This document shows, piece by piece, positions 9,099-17,273 of a DNA stretch of 64,000 nt; positions within the stretch are counted from its first letter, which is position 1; each line of letters opens with the position of its first letter. The stretch spans positions 5,072,001 through 5,136,000 of the forward strand of contig NZ_CP056775.1 in the NCBI RefSeq assembly GCF_016894445.1, given 5' to 3'. The translations under genes and the position numbers were made by a program. The DNA comes from Dyadobacter sandarakinus (GTDB lineage Bacteria > Bacteroidota > Bacteroidia > Cytophagales > Spirosomataceae). The notes beneath the pieces are model-generated. The model searched no databases. It saw nothing but the letters and a program-made list of their open reading frames with translations, and was not told where the DNA came from.

Positions 9099-9142
9099 AT
9101 GGTGGGTGAAACAGCTTCCAACTGTTCTCTCACCATTTTTGC
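9099..9142 (+). terminator. Rho-independent terminator after the S41 gene
   Basis: A hairpin pairs ATGGTG (9099-9104) with CACCAT (9131-9136) and AACAG with CTGTT further in, followed by TTTTTGCTATTTTTA. The T-rich tail contains TATTTTTA (9143-9150), which may double as the -7 box of the next gene. Confidence 0.6.
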
Positions 9143-9186
9143 TATTTTTACAGATTGCATATTACAAATTTTAATAGTCTGAATTC

Positions 9187-10695
9187 ATGAAGCTGGTCAA
9201 TGATATGACTGTCTGGTTTTTGAAGCGGCGCTTCGAAAGGATTGAACAGTTTATGAAGTACCCCGTTGAAACTCAGCAACGCATTTTTTCCGAGCTGATC
9301 GAAACTGCGCGGTATACGGAGTGGGGCAGCAGGTACAATTACGGACAGATTAAAACCATTAAAGACTTTCAGAACCAGGTTCCCGTATCCTCTTACGAGG
9401 ACCTGTACCCTTATATCGAGCGTGTACTCAAAGGCGAGCCCAATGTGCTCTGGCCTTCCTCCATTGAATGGTTTTCGAAGTCGTCGGGAACTACCAATGC
9501 CCGCAGCAAATTCCTCCCGGTATCACCCGAAGCATTGGAGGAATGTCACTACGAAGGGGGTAAGGACATGATGACGCTCCTGATCCATAACCGGCCCGAT
9601 ACCCGCGTTTTTGACGGCAAAGGGTTGTCGATCGGAGGTACGCTGCATGCCAATCCCTTTGATGATTACACGCAGATCGGCGATGTGTCCGCAGTAATCA
9701 TGCAGAATCTTCCCTCCTGGGCGGAATTTATGCGGACACCGCCGCTGGATGTCGCACTCATGGATCATTGGGAAAGTAAGCTGGACAAAATGGCGTCCAT
9801 TTGTTCGCAGGAAAATGTGACCAGCATCCTGGGTGTTCCTACCTGGACCATCGTGCTGCTGGATCAGATTATGGAGCGTTCCGGGGCGAAAAATATGCTG
9901 GAAGTATGGCCTGACTTTGAGGTATTTGTGCATGGAGCTGTGTCGTTTGAGCCGTACAGGGAGTTATTTATGACCAAGTACTTCCCCTCCGACCAGGTGC
10001 TGTACCTGGAAACGTACAGTGCGTCGGAAGGATTTTTTGCGATACAGGATGATGTAAGCAGGGTAGGGGAAATGCTCCTGATGCTCGATTATGGCATCTT
10101 TTATGAGTTTATTCCGATGGAAGAAGTTGGTCAGCCGCACCCCCGGGCACTGCTGCTGGACGAGGTGGAGGTTGGAAAAAGCTATGCACTCGTCATCTCG
10201 ACCAATGCGGGCTTGTGGCGCTACCTCATCGGTGATACGGTACGGTTTACCTCCAAATACCCTTTCCGGTTGAAGGTAAGCGGACGAACCAAACATTTTA
10301 TCAATGCATTCGGTGAGGAGCTGATCGTGGAAAATGCGGATTATGGTATCAAAGTAGCTTCGCAAAAAACCGGTGCAGTCGTCGCCAACTATACCGCCGG
10401 ACCCGTGTACATGGGCGATGGCACGCGCGGCAGACACGAGTGGATTGTCGAATTTTCGAGAGAACCTGACAATTACGATGCATTTACCTCCATCCTCGAC
10501 GAAGCACTGCGCGAGGTAAACTCCGACTACGACGCCAAACGCTACAAAGACCTGGCGCTGCTGCCGCCACTTATGCATTACGTTCCCGCAGGGACTTTCT
10601 ATGCATGGATGGGAAAACGCCACAAGCTCGGTGGCCAGAACAAAGTCCCGAGGCTGAGCAACAGCCGGGAGTTTTTGGAAGATCTGCTGGGATAG
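9187..10695 (+). CDS. GH3 family acyl-adenylating enzyme (auxin-responsive GH3 type)
   Basis: A 502-residue protein of the GH3 family. Plant members adenylate jasmonate, auxin or salicylate and conjugate them to amino acids; they belong to the ANL (firefly-luciferase-like) superfamily. Seen here are the ATP-binding SSGTTNARSKFLPVS loop (about 98-112), the LETYSASEGFFAIQDD segment (about 276-291) and SGRTKHFINAFGEELI near the C-terminal domain hinge. Bacterial GH3 proteins of this length are widespread in Bacteroidota but the natural acid and amine are unknown. It is a single-gene unit, preceded by a terminator and followed by a repeat-bearing spacer. Confidence 0.9.
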   Translation: MKLVNDMTVWFLKRRFERIEQFMKYPVETQQRIFSELIETARYTEWGSRYNYGQIKTIKDFQNQVPVSSYEDLYPYIERVLKGEPNVLWPSSIEWFSKSSGTTNARSKFLPVSPEALEECHYEGGKDMMTLLIHNRPDTRVFDGKGLSIGGTLHANPFDDYTQIGDVSAVIMQNLPSWAEFMRTPPLDVALMDHWESKLDKMASICSQENVTSILGVPTWTIVLLDQIMERSGAKNMLEVWPDFEVFVHGAVSFEPYRELFMTKYFPSDQVLYLETYSASEGFFAIQDDVSRVGEMLLMLDYGIFYEFIPMEEVGQPHPRALLLDEVEVGKSYALVISTNAGLWRYLIGDTVRFTSKYPFRLKVSGRTKHFINAFGEELIVENADYGIKVASQKTGAVVANYTAGPVYMGDGTRGRHEWIVEFSREPDNYDAFTSILDEALREVNSDYDAKRYKDLALLPPLMHYVPAGTFYAWMGKRHKLGGQNKVPRLSNSREFLEDLLG

Positions 10696-10840
10696 CAGTC
10701 GGCAGTGAGTTAGTAGCGGTCTGCCGGCTTTTTTGCCGGTTCCGACGATGCTGACTTAATACTGCAACTATATTCCACATTTACCCAAAAAAAGCATTAT
10801 ACAAACCCATAAAGGCCGACTGCCGATAGCCGACTGCCGA
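10695..10840. repeat. ACTGCCGA-type direct and inverted repeats in the GH3-sbcC spacer
   Basis: The spacer ends with two direct copies of CCGACTGCCGA (10816-10826 and 10830-10840, 14 bases apart). A reverse-oriented partner, GCAGTCGGCAGT (10695-10706), sits just after the GH3 stop. The two ends of the spacer can pair in RNA. A further TGCCGGC-T6-GCCGGTT hairpin lies between, near 10727-10742. Confidence 0.55.
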
Positions 10841-10852
10841 AAGCCCCCTCCC

Positions 10853-13800
10853 ATGATCCCCAAGTACCTCAAAATAAAAGGTCTCTATTCCTACCAGACC
10901 GAGCAGGAAATCCACTTTGATGCACTGACTGATGCCTCCCTGTTCGGGATTTTTGGCGCGGTAGGCAGTGGTAAATCTTCCATTCTCGAAGCAATTACCT
11001 TTGCATTGTACGGCGATACCGAGCGGCTCAACAAGTCGGGGGATGATCGTACTTACAACATGATGAACCTGCGCTCCGACGAGCTGCTCATTGATTTTGA
11101 ATGCATTGCAGGCAAGGATGCGGAGCATTACCGGTTTACGGTGCGGGGAAGAAGAAACAGCAAAAATTTCAGGGATGTAAAAACTTTTGAGCGCAAAGCC
11201 TATGTGCACGAAGAGGGTACCTGGGTACCGCTGTCAGAAAGTGTGAATGCGGAAAGCATTATCGGACTGAGCTATGATAACTTTCGCCGCACCATTATTA
11301 TTCCACAGGGACGCTTTCAGGAGTTTATCGAACTGAGAGATTCGGACCGTACGAGGATGATGAAAGAGCTTTTCCAGCTCGAAAAGTATGATCTGAGCCG
11401 GAAAGTAGGCTCTTTGACCAAGCAAAACGACTTATCTCTTTCCGGTCTCGATGGCCAGCTCATAGGCCTGGGCGAAGTGACTCCTGAAATGGTAGAAGCC
11501 GAAGAAAACCGCAGGAATGCAATCAGGACGGAGATCGGGGAGGTGAATGCAGCGTTGCTGCTGCTGGCTGAGCAGGAGAAAGTTTTTCAGGATCAAAAAG
11601 CGGCTGATGAAAAGATCAGGTTGCTTCGGAACCAGCTCCATATACTTGACGGCCAGCGTCCCGGTATGCAGGCGAGAGAAGAGGCATTGCGACTTTTTGA
11701 AATTTGCTCCCTGCATTTCAAATCTTTGCTCGATCAGAAAAAACACCTGAATGCCGCGGTACTCCGCGATGAAAAGGTGTATTTCAGCCAGCAAACCCGG
11801 ATCAGGGAACTTACGGTGGGTGCGGACCGTGAAAGAGCTGTCATTCAGGAGCTGAAACCACGCTATGACACCCGCGAAGAACTCCTGGATACCATTGCCG
11901 AACTTGGAAAAGTCATTCAGATCATTGACAACAATGCATGGATAAGCCAGAAAAAACAGCGGCTTGCAAGTGGTGAACATCAGCTTGCCGAAAAGGAAAA
12001 AGGCATTGAAGCCATCAGGATCCAAAAGCTCGATCAGGAAGGTGCCAATGAAACCAGAAAGGCTGCATTGATCGACATTCAGGAAATTACGGCGATAAAG
12101 TCATGGTTTGCACAGGCTGATCTCCTCGTGGAAGCACGTCAGGCCATCAAAAAGGAGGCCGAGGACCTGCAAGCTGAAATCGGCACACAGCAAGCATTAC
12201 TGGACGCAAAATTGAGTGAAATCAGCACGCGGCTAGCCATCAATCTTCCTCAGCAGCCAGTTCTGACGGTTTTTCAATCGGCTATGCAGGGTTATGCCAT
12301 CCAAAATGAAGAGCGCAGGAAAGCGCTGAGGCAAGAGCTGGTCAAAGCAAGTACCCGGCTGGCGCTGCAGCAATATGCCGTCAGTCTGCAGGAAGGCGAA
12401 CCTTGTCCGCTCTGCGGGGCGGAGCATCACCCGGCTGTGCTTCACACGGACGAAAGTGTGACTAAAGAGCTCACCGGCATTGAAAGTCAGCTTGCCCGCT
12501 TTGATGAGCTCGATGACCATGCAAGGAAGATGCAGACGCCAGTTGAGCGGCTTTTCAATCAGATTGAGAACCTTGAAAAACAAAAGGCATCTATCAAGGA
12601 ACGCTGGACCGAGGCCAGACTCAGGATCGAGCAGCATGATCTTGGTTTTATCTGGCAAAAGTTTGACAAAACAGATCGCAGCGGCTTTGAGCAGCATTTT
12701 CAGCAGGTAACCCGTGACCAGGCGCTGATTCGTGAAACCGAGGCTCAGATACGCCGGCTGAATGCCCGGCTCGAATCCGAAATACTCGAAAAAACTGAAA
12801 AGTTTGAAAAACCTTTGCAAGTACTGCGGGACGAAATCCTGCGGCTGGACAGTACTACTGCATTGCTTTCGGCCCAGCTTGAGAAAGTCGACCTGGATGA
12901 AATAGCAACGCAGCCCCAAGCGGAAATCAGGGAGAAAATGCAGCTGCTGCATCAAAGCTACGGAGAGATAACACGTCTTTATGAAGAAACCCGGCAGCTC
13001 GTGGATGTGATGGAAAAGGAGCGGGATATGCTGGCAGGCAGTCAGGCCACCCTGGAAGTTGCCCTGGAAGGCAGCCGTAACGAGCTGAAAGAAGTACAGC
13101 ATCAAATGGATCTTCAGCTTGTAAAGTATGGGTTTGCGGGAGAAGATCAGGTTGCAGTGATTTTGCAGCACCCAATCAGGATAGACGAGGAGCGCACTGC
13201 ACTGGATACATTCCGGTTTGCCTGTGAGACCACGGAAAGAGACCTGAACAGGCTGGTTCAGGAAAATGCCGGACAGGATTATGATGCTGACCAGCACATT
13301 GCGCTGATTCAGTCAAAACGTGATTTTGAAGAAAAATTAAATGCACTGCGCAAAGAGGAAGGCGGACTGGACCGGCTCCTGAAAAAAATGGCCGAAGACC
13401 TGGCTCGAAAGGCGTCTTTACTGGAAGAAAAAGGCAAATTACAGCTCAGGAAAGAACATCTGGACGAGCTGACAAGGCTTTTCCGGTCGAGCGGGTTTGT
13501 GGATTATGCATCAAGCATTTACCTTAAGAACTTGATTCAGGCTGCAAACCATCGTTTTCACCAGATGACACACCAGCGCCTCCACCTTGAACTGGGTGAG
13601 GGCAATAGCTTCTGGGTGCGCGACCTGCTTAATGGCGGACATCTGCGCCTGCTGAAAACGCTTTCGGGCGGACAGAAATTTCAGGCTGCATTGTCCCTGG
13701 CGCTGGCGCTTGCAGACCATATCCATGTGCGCAATGAGTCGCAGCATAACTTCTTTTTTCTGGACGAGGGCTTCGGCTCGCTCGACAAGCTGGCACTGCA

Positions 13801-13951
13801 GACCGTTTTTGACACGCTCAAATCACTGCGTAAAGAAAACAGGATTGTCGGTATTATCAGTCACGTGGAAGAATTGCAGCAGGAAATCCAGACTTTCCTG
13901 AAAATTACCGATACCGAAGAGGGCAGCCGCATTCAGGAAAGCTGGAAATGA
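10853..13951 (+). CDS. sbcC: Exonuclease subunit SbcC (Rad50-like SMC ATPase)
   Basis: A 1032-residue SMC-type ATPase. The N-terminal half has a Walker A loop GAVGSGKSS (about 35-43), two long coiled-coil arms flank a zinc hook CPLC (Cys518, Cys521), and the C-terminal half carries the ABC signature LSGGQKF (about 937) and Walker B NFFFLDEGFGSLD (about 969). With nuclease partner SbcD it forms the MR complex that opens hairpins and processes double-strand ends. No sbcD gene adjoins it; in most bacteria sbcD is directly upstream. It ends two bases before the convergent TraB gene. Confidence 0.93.
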   Translation: MIPKYLKIKGLYSYQTEQEIHFDALTDASLFGIFGAVGSGKSSILEAITFALYGDTERLNKSGDDRTYNMMNLRSDELLIDFECIAGKDAEHYRFTVRGRRNSKNFRDVKTFERKAYVHEEGTWVPLSESVNAESIIGLSYDNFRRTIIIPQGRFQEFIELRDSDRTRMMKELFQLEKYDLSRKVGSLTKQNDLSLSGLDGQLIGLGEVTPEMVEAEENRRNAIRTEIGEVNAALLLLAEQEKVFQDQKAADEKIRLLRNQLHILDGQRPGMQAREEALRLFEICSLHFKSLLDQKKHLNAAVLRDEKVYFSQQTRIRELTVGADRERAVIQELKPRYDTREELLDTIAELGKVIQIIDNNAWISQKKQRLASGEHQLAEKEKGIEAIRIQKLDQEGANETRKAALIDIQEITAIKSWFAQADLLVEARQAIKKEAEDLQAEIGTQQALLDAKLSEISTRLAINLPQQPVLTVFQSAMQGYAIQNEERRKALRQELVKASTRLALQQYAVSLQEGEPCPLCGAEHHPAVLHTDESVTKELTGIESQLARFDELDDHARKMQTPVERLFNQIENLEKQKASIKERWTEARLRIEQHDLGFIWQKFDKTDRSGFEQHFQQVTRDQALIRETEAQIRRLNARLESEILEKTEKFEKPLQVLRDEILRLDSTTALLSAQLEKVDLDEIATQPQAEIREKMQLLHQSYGEITRLYEETRQLVDVMEKERDMLAGSQATLEVALEGSRNELKEVQHQMDLQLVKYGFAGEDQVAVILQHPIRIDEERTALDTFRFACETTERDLNRLVQENAGQDYDADQHIALIQSKRDFEEKLNALRKEEGGLDRLLKKMAEDLARKASLLEEKGKLQLRKEHLDELTRLFRSSGFVDYASSIYLKNLIQAANHRFHQMTHQRLHLELGEGNSFWVRDLLNGGHLRLLKTLSGGQKFQAALSLALALADHIHVRNESQHNFFFLDEGFGSLDKLALQTVFDTLKSLRKENRIVGIISHVEELQQEIQTFLKITDTEEGSRIQESWK

Positions 13952-13953
13952 GA

Positions 13954-14823
13954 TTATTGAATGGCACGTACGGTGTAGCCTTCTTTGCGTAGCAGGGCAA
14001 TGATCCCTTTCTCACCCCCGAGATGGGCCGCTCCTACTGCAAACAGGGTTGGTGCTGCCGTCATCATCTGCCGGATACGCGGAATCCACTTCTGGTTGCG
14101 CTCAAAGAGGACTAGCTCTTCATTGCCTTCCATACCAAATTCACTTTTCAGCGCTGCCTGGTACAGGTCATTGATCTTTGCATCTTTGTAGAGGCTTACC
14201 AGTGTGGCAAACTCCTTCCGTGCTTTGGGGAGGCTATCTATGAGCGACATCAGCATGGTAGCCTGTTCCTGATAAGGTATTGAGTCAAAAACGGCCATTT
14301 GTTCTTCAATGGTTTCCAGGCCTATCACCTCCGATTTTTGTTCTCCGGCCAGGTTGGCGAGGGTCAGTTCGTAGGACCGGGGCTCGCAGGGAAGTATGGC
14401 ATTAAAGAGCGGCCCCATCATCACAAAAGGTTTTGCTTTGGCAAACATATCAATGCCCAAACCCACAGAGTCGCGAAAAAAGCGGCTGAGCTTCGCATAG
14501 CCGGCTTCTCCTACCAGGCTTTTCAAATCCTGTCCGCCGGCCATGTACATGGTTTTCATCATCTTGCCCATCATACCGGGATCGTCAATATCTACTTCCA
14601 GCGCGAGTTTAGCCGATTTTGACAGAGCGAATTTCAGGGAATCACTGAGCACGAAATCTTTTTCACAGATCAAATGAATGGTCCCAAAAAGATATGACCG
14701 TTCCGCTGTGCCCGGTGCTTTTACTTCCCAGAGCAAAGCATCCTTCGCCGGAACCTGCGCGAATGGCCAGCAGGGCATCATCAGCAAAATCCAAAACAAT
14801 AAAAATCTCCTCCTTGCCTCCAT
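13954..14823 (-). CDS. TraB/GumN family putative metalloprotease-like protein
   Basis: A 290-residue protein from the ATG at 14823, which begins a signal peptide (MEARRRF followed by a hydrophobic core ending PFAQ). The frame runs 16 codons further up, but that extension would hide the leader. TraB/GumN marks are the GTIHLI motif early in the mature domain and the GAAHLGGEKGIIALLRKEGY motif near the C-terminus, which carry the histidines proposed as metal ligands in this superfamily. Function in bacteria is not established. It lies 22 bases downstream of the M28 peptidase and is probably cotranscribed with it. Confidence 0.85.
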   Translation of the reverse strand: MEARRRFLLFWILLMMPCWPFAQVPAKDALLWEVKAPGTAERSYLFGTIHLICEKDFVLSDSLKFALSKSAKLALEVDIDDPGMMGKMMKTMYMAGGQDLKSLVGEAGYAKLSRFFRDSVGLGIDMFAKAKPFVMMGPLFNAILPCEPRSYELTLANLAGEQKSEVIGLETIEEQMAVFDSIPYQEQATMLMSLIDSLPKARKEFATLVSLYKDAKINDLYQAALKSEFGMEGNEELVLFERNQKWIPRIRQMMTAAPTLFAVGAAHLGGEKGIIALLRKEGYTVRAIQ

Positions 14824-14845
14824 ACTCCTTCCTCCTTTTACCATT

Positions 14846-16438
14846 CTACTCTTTATGACTATCCACCACAATGCGCTCGTCCCGGTTCACCAGCTCCCAT
14901 GCCGTATGAAATACCAGCTTTACAATCCCGGATTGTTTATCAAACATAATCTTCTCGACGTCGTCACCAGGGCGATGGTAGTCTTTATGGACGCCGGTAA
15001 AATAAAAGATGACCGGAATTCCTTTTTTGGCAAAGTTGTAGTGGTCAGACCGGTAGTAGAAGCGGTTCGGATCTTTGGGGTCGTTAAAAGTATAATCAAG
15101 CTTGTAGTTGACGTACTTTTTGTTGACGTCTTCGCTGATCGTATGTAACGTAGATGAAAGCTTGTCTGACCCAATCAAGTATACATACTTCGGGTCCGAT
15201 TTATGGGCTTCATCCACTCGCCCGATCATATCAATGTTCAGATCGGCAATCGTATTTTTTACAGGGAAGATCGGGTTTTCTGAATAGTATTCCGAACCAA
15301 AAAGGCCTTTTTCTTCTCCTGTTACATTCAAAAACAGAATGCTTCTTCTTGGTCCTTTGCCATCGGCTTTCGCCTTTGAAAATGCCTCGGCGATTTCGAG
15401 CAGCGACACCGTTCCTGAGCCGTCATCGTCAGCTCCATTGTTGATCTCGCCATTGGGGGAAATGCCAATATGGTCCAGGTGGGCGCTGATTACCAGCACT
15501 TCTTCTTTCTTGTCGGTACCCTCCATGAAAGCCGCTACGTTTTCGGTGTGAATGATTTCGTTTGCGCGCTCGGCCTTGATGGCAATTTCTCCTTTCATGT
15601 TTTTGGAAACAGGCTTGCCCGATTTGCCGATGTCAGCCCGGTCTTTTTCCAGCTTCTGAACCGATGTTTTCAGGATATCAGCGGCCATTTCCGGAGAAAT
15701 TACAAATGCCGCCCGTCTGTCGGGGCTTTCCTGTACCGGTTTCAGGGTAGGCGCGCTGAACCGCCGCGTCATAACAGCACGCTGACGAATTTCCTTGTCC
15801 AGGTCCTCGCCGGTTTTCTCGGTGATGATGAAAACGTACGCTGCACCTTTTTCCAGTGCCAGTGCCATTTTGGGTTGCCACGAGAGTGAGCCGCTCCATT
15901 TTGTTTTTTCCGAATTACCCAGAATGGATTTGCCTTCGGCATTTTTTGGCTCCCCATCAAAAATGATCACGGACTTGCCTTTGACATCAACACTGGCGTA
16001 GTCATTATAGCTGCCTTCCTGTATCCCAAAGCCTGCAAATACAGCCTGTGTTCTGATCTCCTCGGGAATGCTCAGGAGTCCGTTGAGGTAAAAATCCTTG
16101 TTGAACTCGTACTTTCTTTCACCTGCCCGTACGTAAACCTCGCCCCAGCTTCTTTTGTAAAGCTGGTACTTCTGCAGAAATGATTTTTGGCCTGCCGAGT
16201 CCGTAGCAGCGGGAGTGAGGCCATATTGCTTATAAAATCCGGATACATATGCCGCAGCCTTTTTCTGGCCCGGCGAGCCGGTGTCCCGTCCTTCAAGACT
16301 ATCTGAGGCAATGATCGTGAGATGCTTTTTCAGATCGGCCGGGTCAATGGTAGCTGCGTATTTTGCTGCGTCGTCCTGTGCCTGGGCCACCATGCTGATT
16401 GCCAATGCACAACCCGCCAGTAAATTCCTTTTATTCAT
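14846..16438 (-). CDS. Secreted M28-family zinc aminopeptidase
   Basis: A 530-residue exported peptidase with a signal peptide ending in AQAQ (about residue 21). A protease-associated-like insert (about 100-290) precedes the M28 catalytic core. Zinc ligands and catalytic residues are visible: SAHLDHIG (His320), NNGADDDGSG (Asp337), TGEEKGLFGSEY (Glu375/376), NIDMIGR (Asp403) and the late SDHYNF histidine. Members release N-terminal amino acids in the periplasm or outside the cell. It is followed closely by the TraB/GumN gene, giving a two-gene unit of secreted hydrolase-like proteins. Confidence 0.92.
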   Translation of the reverse strand: MNKRNLLAGCALAISMVAQAQDDAAKYAATIDPADLKKHLTIIASDSLEGRDTGSPGQKKAAAYVSGFYKQYGLTPAATDSAGQKSFLQKYQLYKRSWGEVYVRAGERKYEFNKDFYLNGLLSIPEEIRTQAVFAGFGIQEGSYNDYASVDVKGKSVIIFDGEPKNAEGKSILGNSEKTKWSGSLSWQPKMALALEKGAAYVFIITEKTGEDLDKEIRQRAVMTRRFSAPTLKPVQESPDRRAAFVISPEMAADILKTSVQKLEKDRADIGKSGKPVSKNMKGEIAIKAERANEIIHTENVAAFMEGTDKKEEVLVISAHLDHIGISPNGEINNGADDDGSGTVSLLEIAEAFSKAKADGKGPRRSILFLNVTGEEKGLFGSEYYSENPIFPVKNTIADLNIDMIGRVDEAHKSDPKYVYLIGSDKLSSTLHTISEDVNKKYVNYKLDYTFNDPKDPNRFYYRSDHYNFAKKGIPVIFYFTGVHKDYHRPGDDVEKIMFDKQSGIVKLVFHTAWELVNRDERIVVDSHKE

Positions 16439-16531
16439 GAAAATAGGTATGGTCTGTTTCTACAAATAAAGCAAACGATGGAGCCAAAGCAAAATGTTGT
16501 AATTTTAACCTGACTATACACAAATCACGCT

Positions 16532-16795
16532 ATGCCAGAAATTTGCAGATTCTTCGGAATTGTTATCCATATGTATTTTGATGACCATAATCCACCACAT
16601 TTTCACGTTGAATATCAGGATTGCCGTACAATCATCGGTATCAGAGATGCAGAGTTGTTAGAGGGGTATTTACCTGCAAAACAATTAAAGCTGGTTCAGG
16701 CCTGGACCATTCTGCGCGAGGAAGAGCTACTCAGTAATTTTCGTGATCTTGGATTAGATATCAAACAATGGAGAAAAATAGATCCACTGCTATAA
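16532..16795 (+). CDS. DUF4160 domain protein
   Basis: An 87-residue protein that fits DUF4160 over its whole length: MYFDDHNPPHFHVEY carries the family's DHxPPHFHV motif, followed by a short beta region and two helices. Function is unproven. Genes of this family usually sit beside DUF2442 genes, as here, and the pair is often suspected of being a toxin-antitoxin or nucleic-acid-binding module. The stop and the next ATG share one base (TAATG), so translation is coupled. Confidence 0.85.
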   Translation: MPEICRFFGIVIHMYFDDHNPPHFHVEYQDCRTIIGIRDAELLEGYLPAKQLKLVQAWTILREEELLSNFRDLGLDIKQWRKIDPLL

Positions 16796-17061
16796 TGCTC
16801 TATTACATCAAGGAAATTCTTAATGTAGAGGCTTACACTGTTACCTGCCTTTTCAATACAGGGGAAGTAAAGACTGTCAACCTCCAGGCAATCATTCAGA
16901 AGTACAGTGATATCAATGATGGATTGGTCAGCCAGTTGCGTGACCCTGATTATTTTAAGTCTGTGAAGCTTGATTCCTACGGCACATTGACTTGGGGAAA
17001 TGGAGTTGATTTTGATCCTGACAACTTGTATAAAATGGGAGCACTATCCTTCCAGCCATGA
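16795..17061 (+). CDS. DUF2442 domain protein
   Basis: From the ATG that overlaps the DUF4160 stop, this gene encodes 88 residues matching DUF2442 (ending with SYGTLTWGNGVDFDPDNLYKMG, the family's typical C-terminus). An alternative upstream start at 16768 lies inside DUF4160 and is less likely. Partner of the preceding gene; function unknown. Confidence 0.85.
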   Translation: MLYYIKEILNVEAYTVTCLFNTGEVKTVNLQAIIQKYSDINDGLVSQLRDPDYFKSVKLDSYGTLTWGNGVDFDPDNLYKMGALSFQP

Positions 17062-17162
17062 AGTTCAATCCGGCTTTTTGCACTTCTTTCAGCTTAATGC
17101 CTCTTTTTAGCCAGGTAACAATTATTTAATTGTAAAATACTGTTATTCAGGTAAAAAAGCAG

Positions 17163-17193
17163 TACATTTGCACCTCATTTGCCCGGGTGCAAA
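17163..17193 (+). promoter_or_regulatory. typA promoter -7 box with palindrome at the predicted start site
   Basis: TACATTTG at 17163-17170 matches the Bacteroidota -7 consensus TAnnTTTG. A perfect 8-base inverted repeat, TTTGCACC (17167-17174) and GGTGCAAA (17186-17193), overlaps the box and the predicted transcription start, a typical operator position or a 5'-terminal RNA hairpin. No good TTG -33 box is seen at the usual spacing. Confidence 0.5.
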
Positions 17194-17273
17194 ACTACAA
17201 CACAGCACCATGGTTCCCGGCCGGTGAGAACGTTCTGCTTTTTGGGGATCATAAACCATTGACAAATAATACA

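Noticed and set aside
12233..13297. 354-codon open frame opposite sbcC
   Set aside because: Antisense shadow of the SbcC coiled coil; composition reflects the complementary strand of Glu/Gln/Lys-rich codons.
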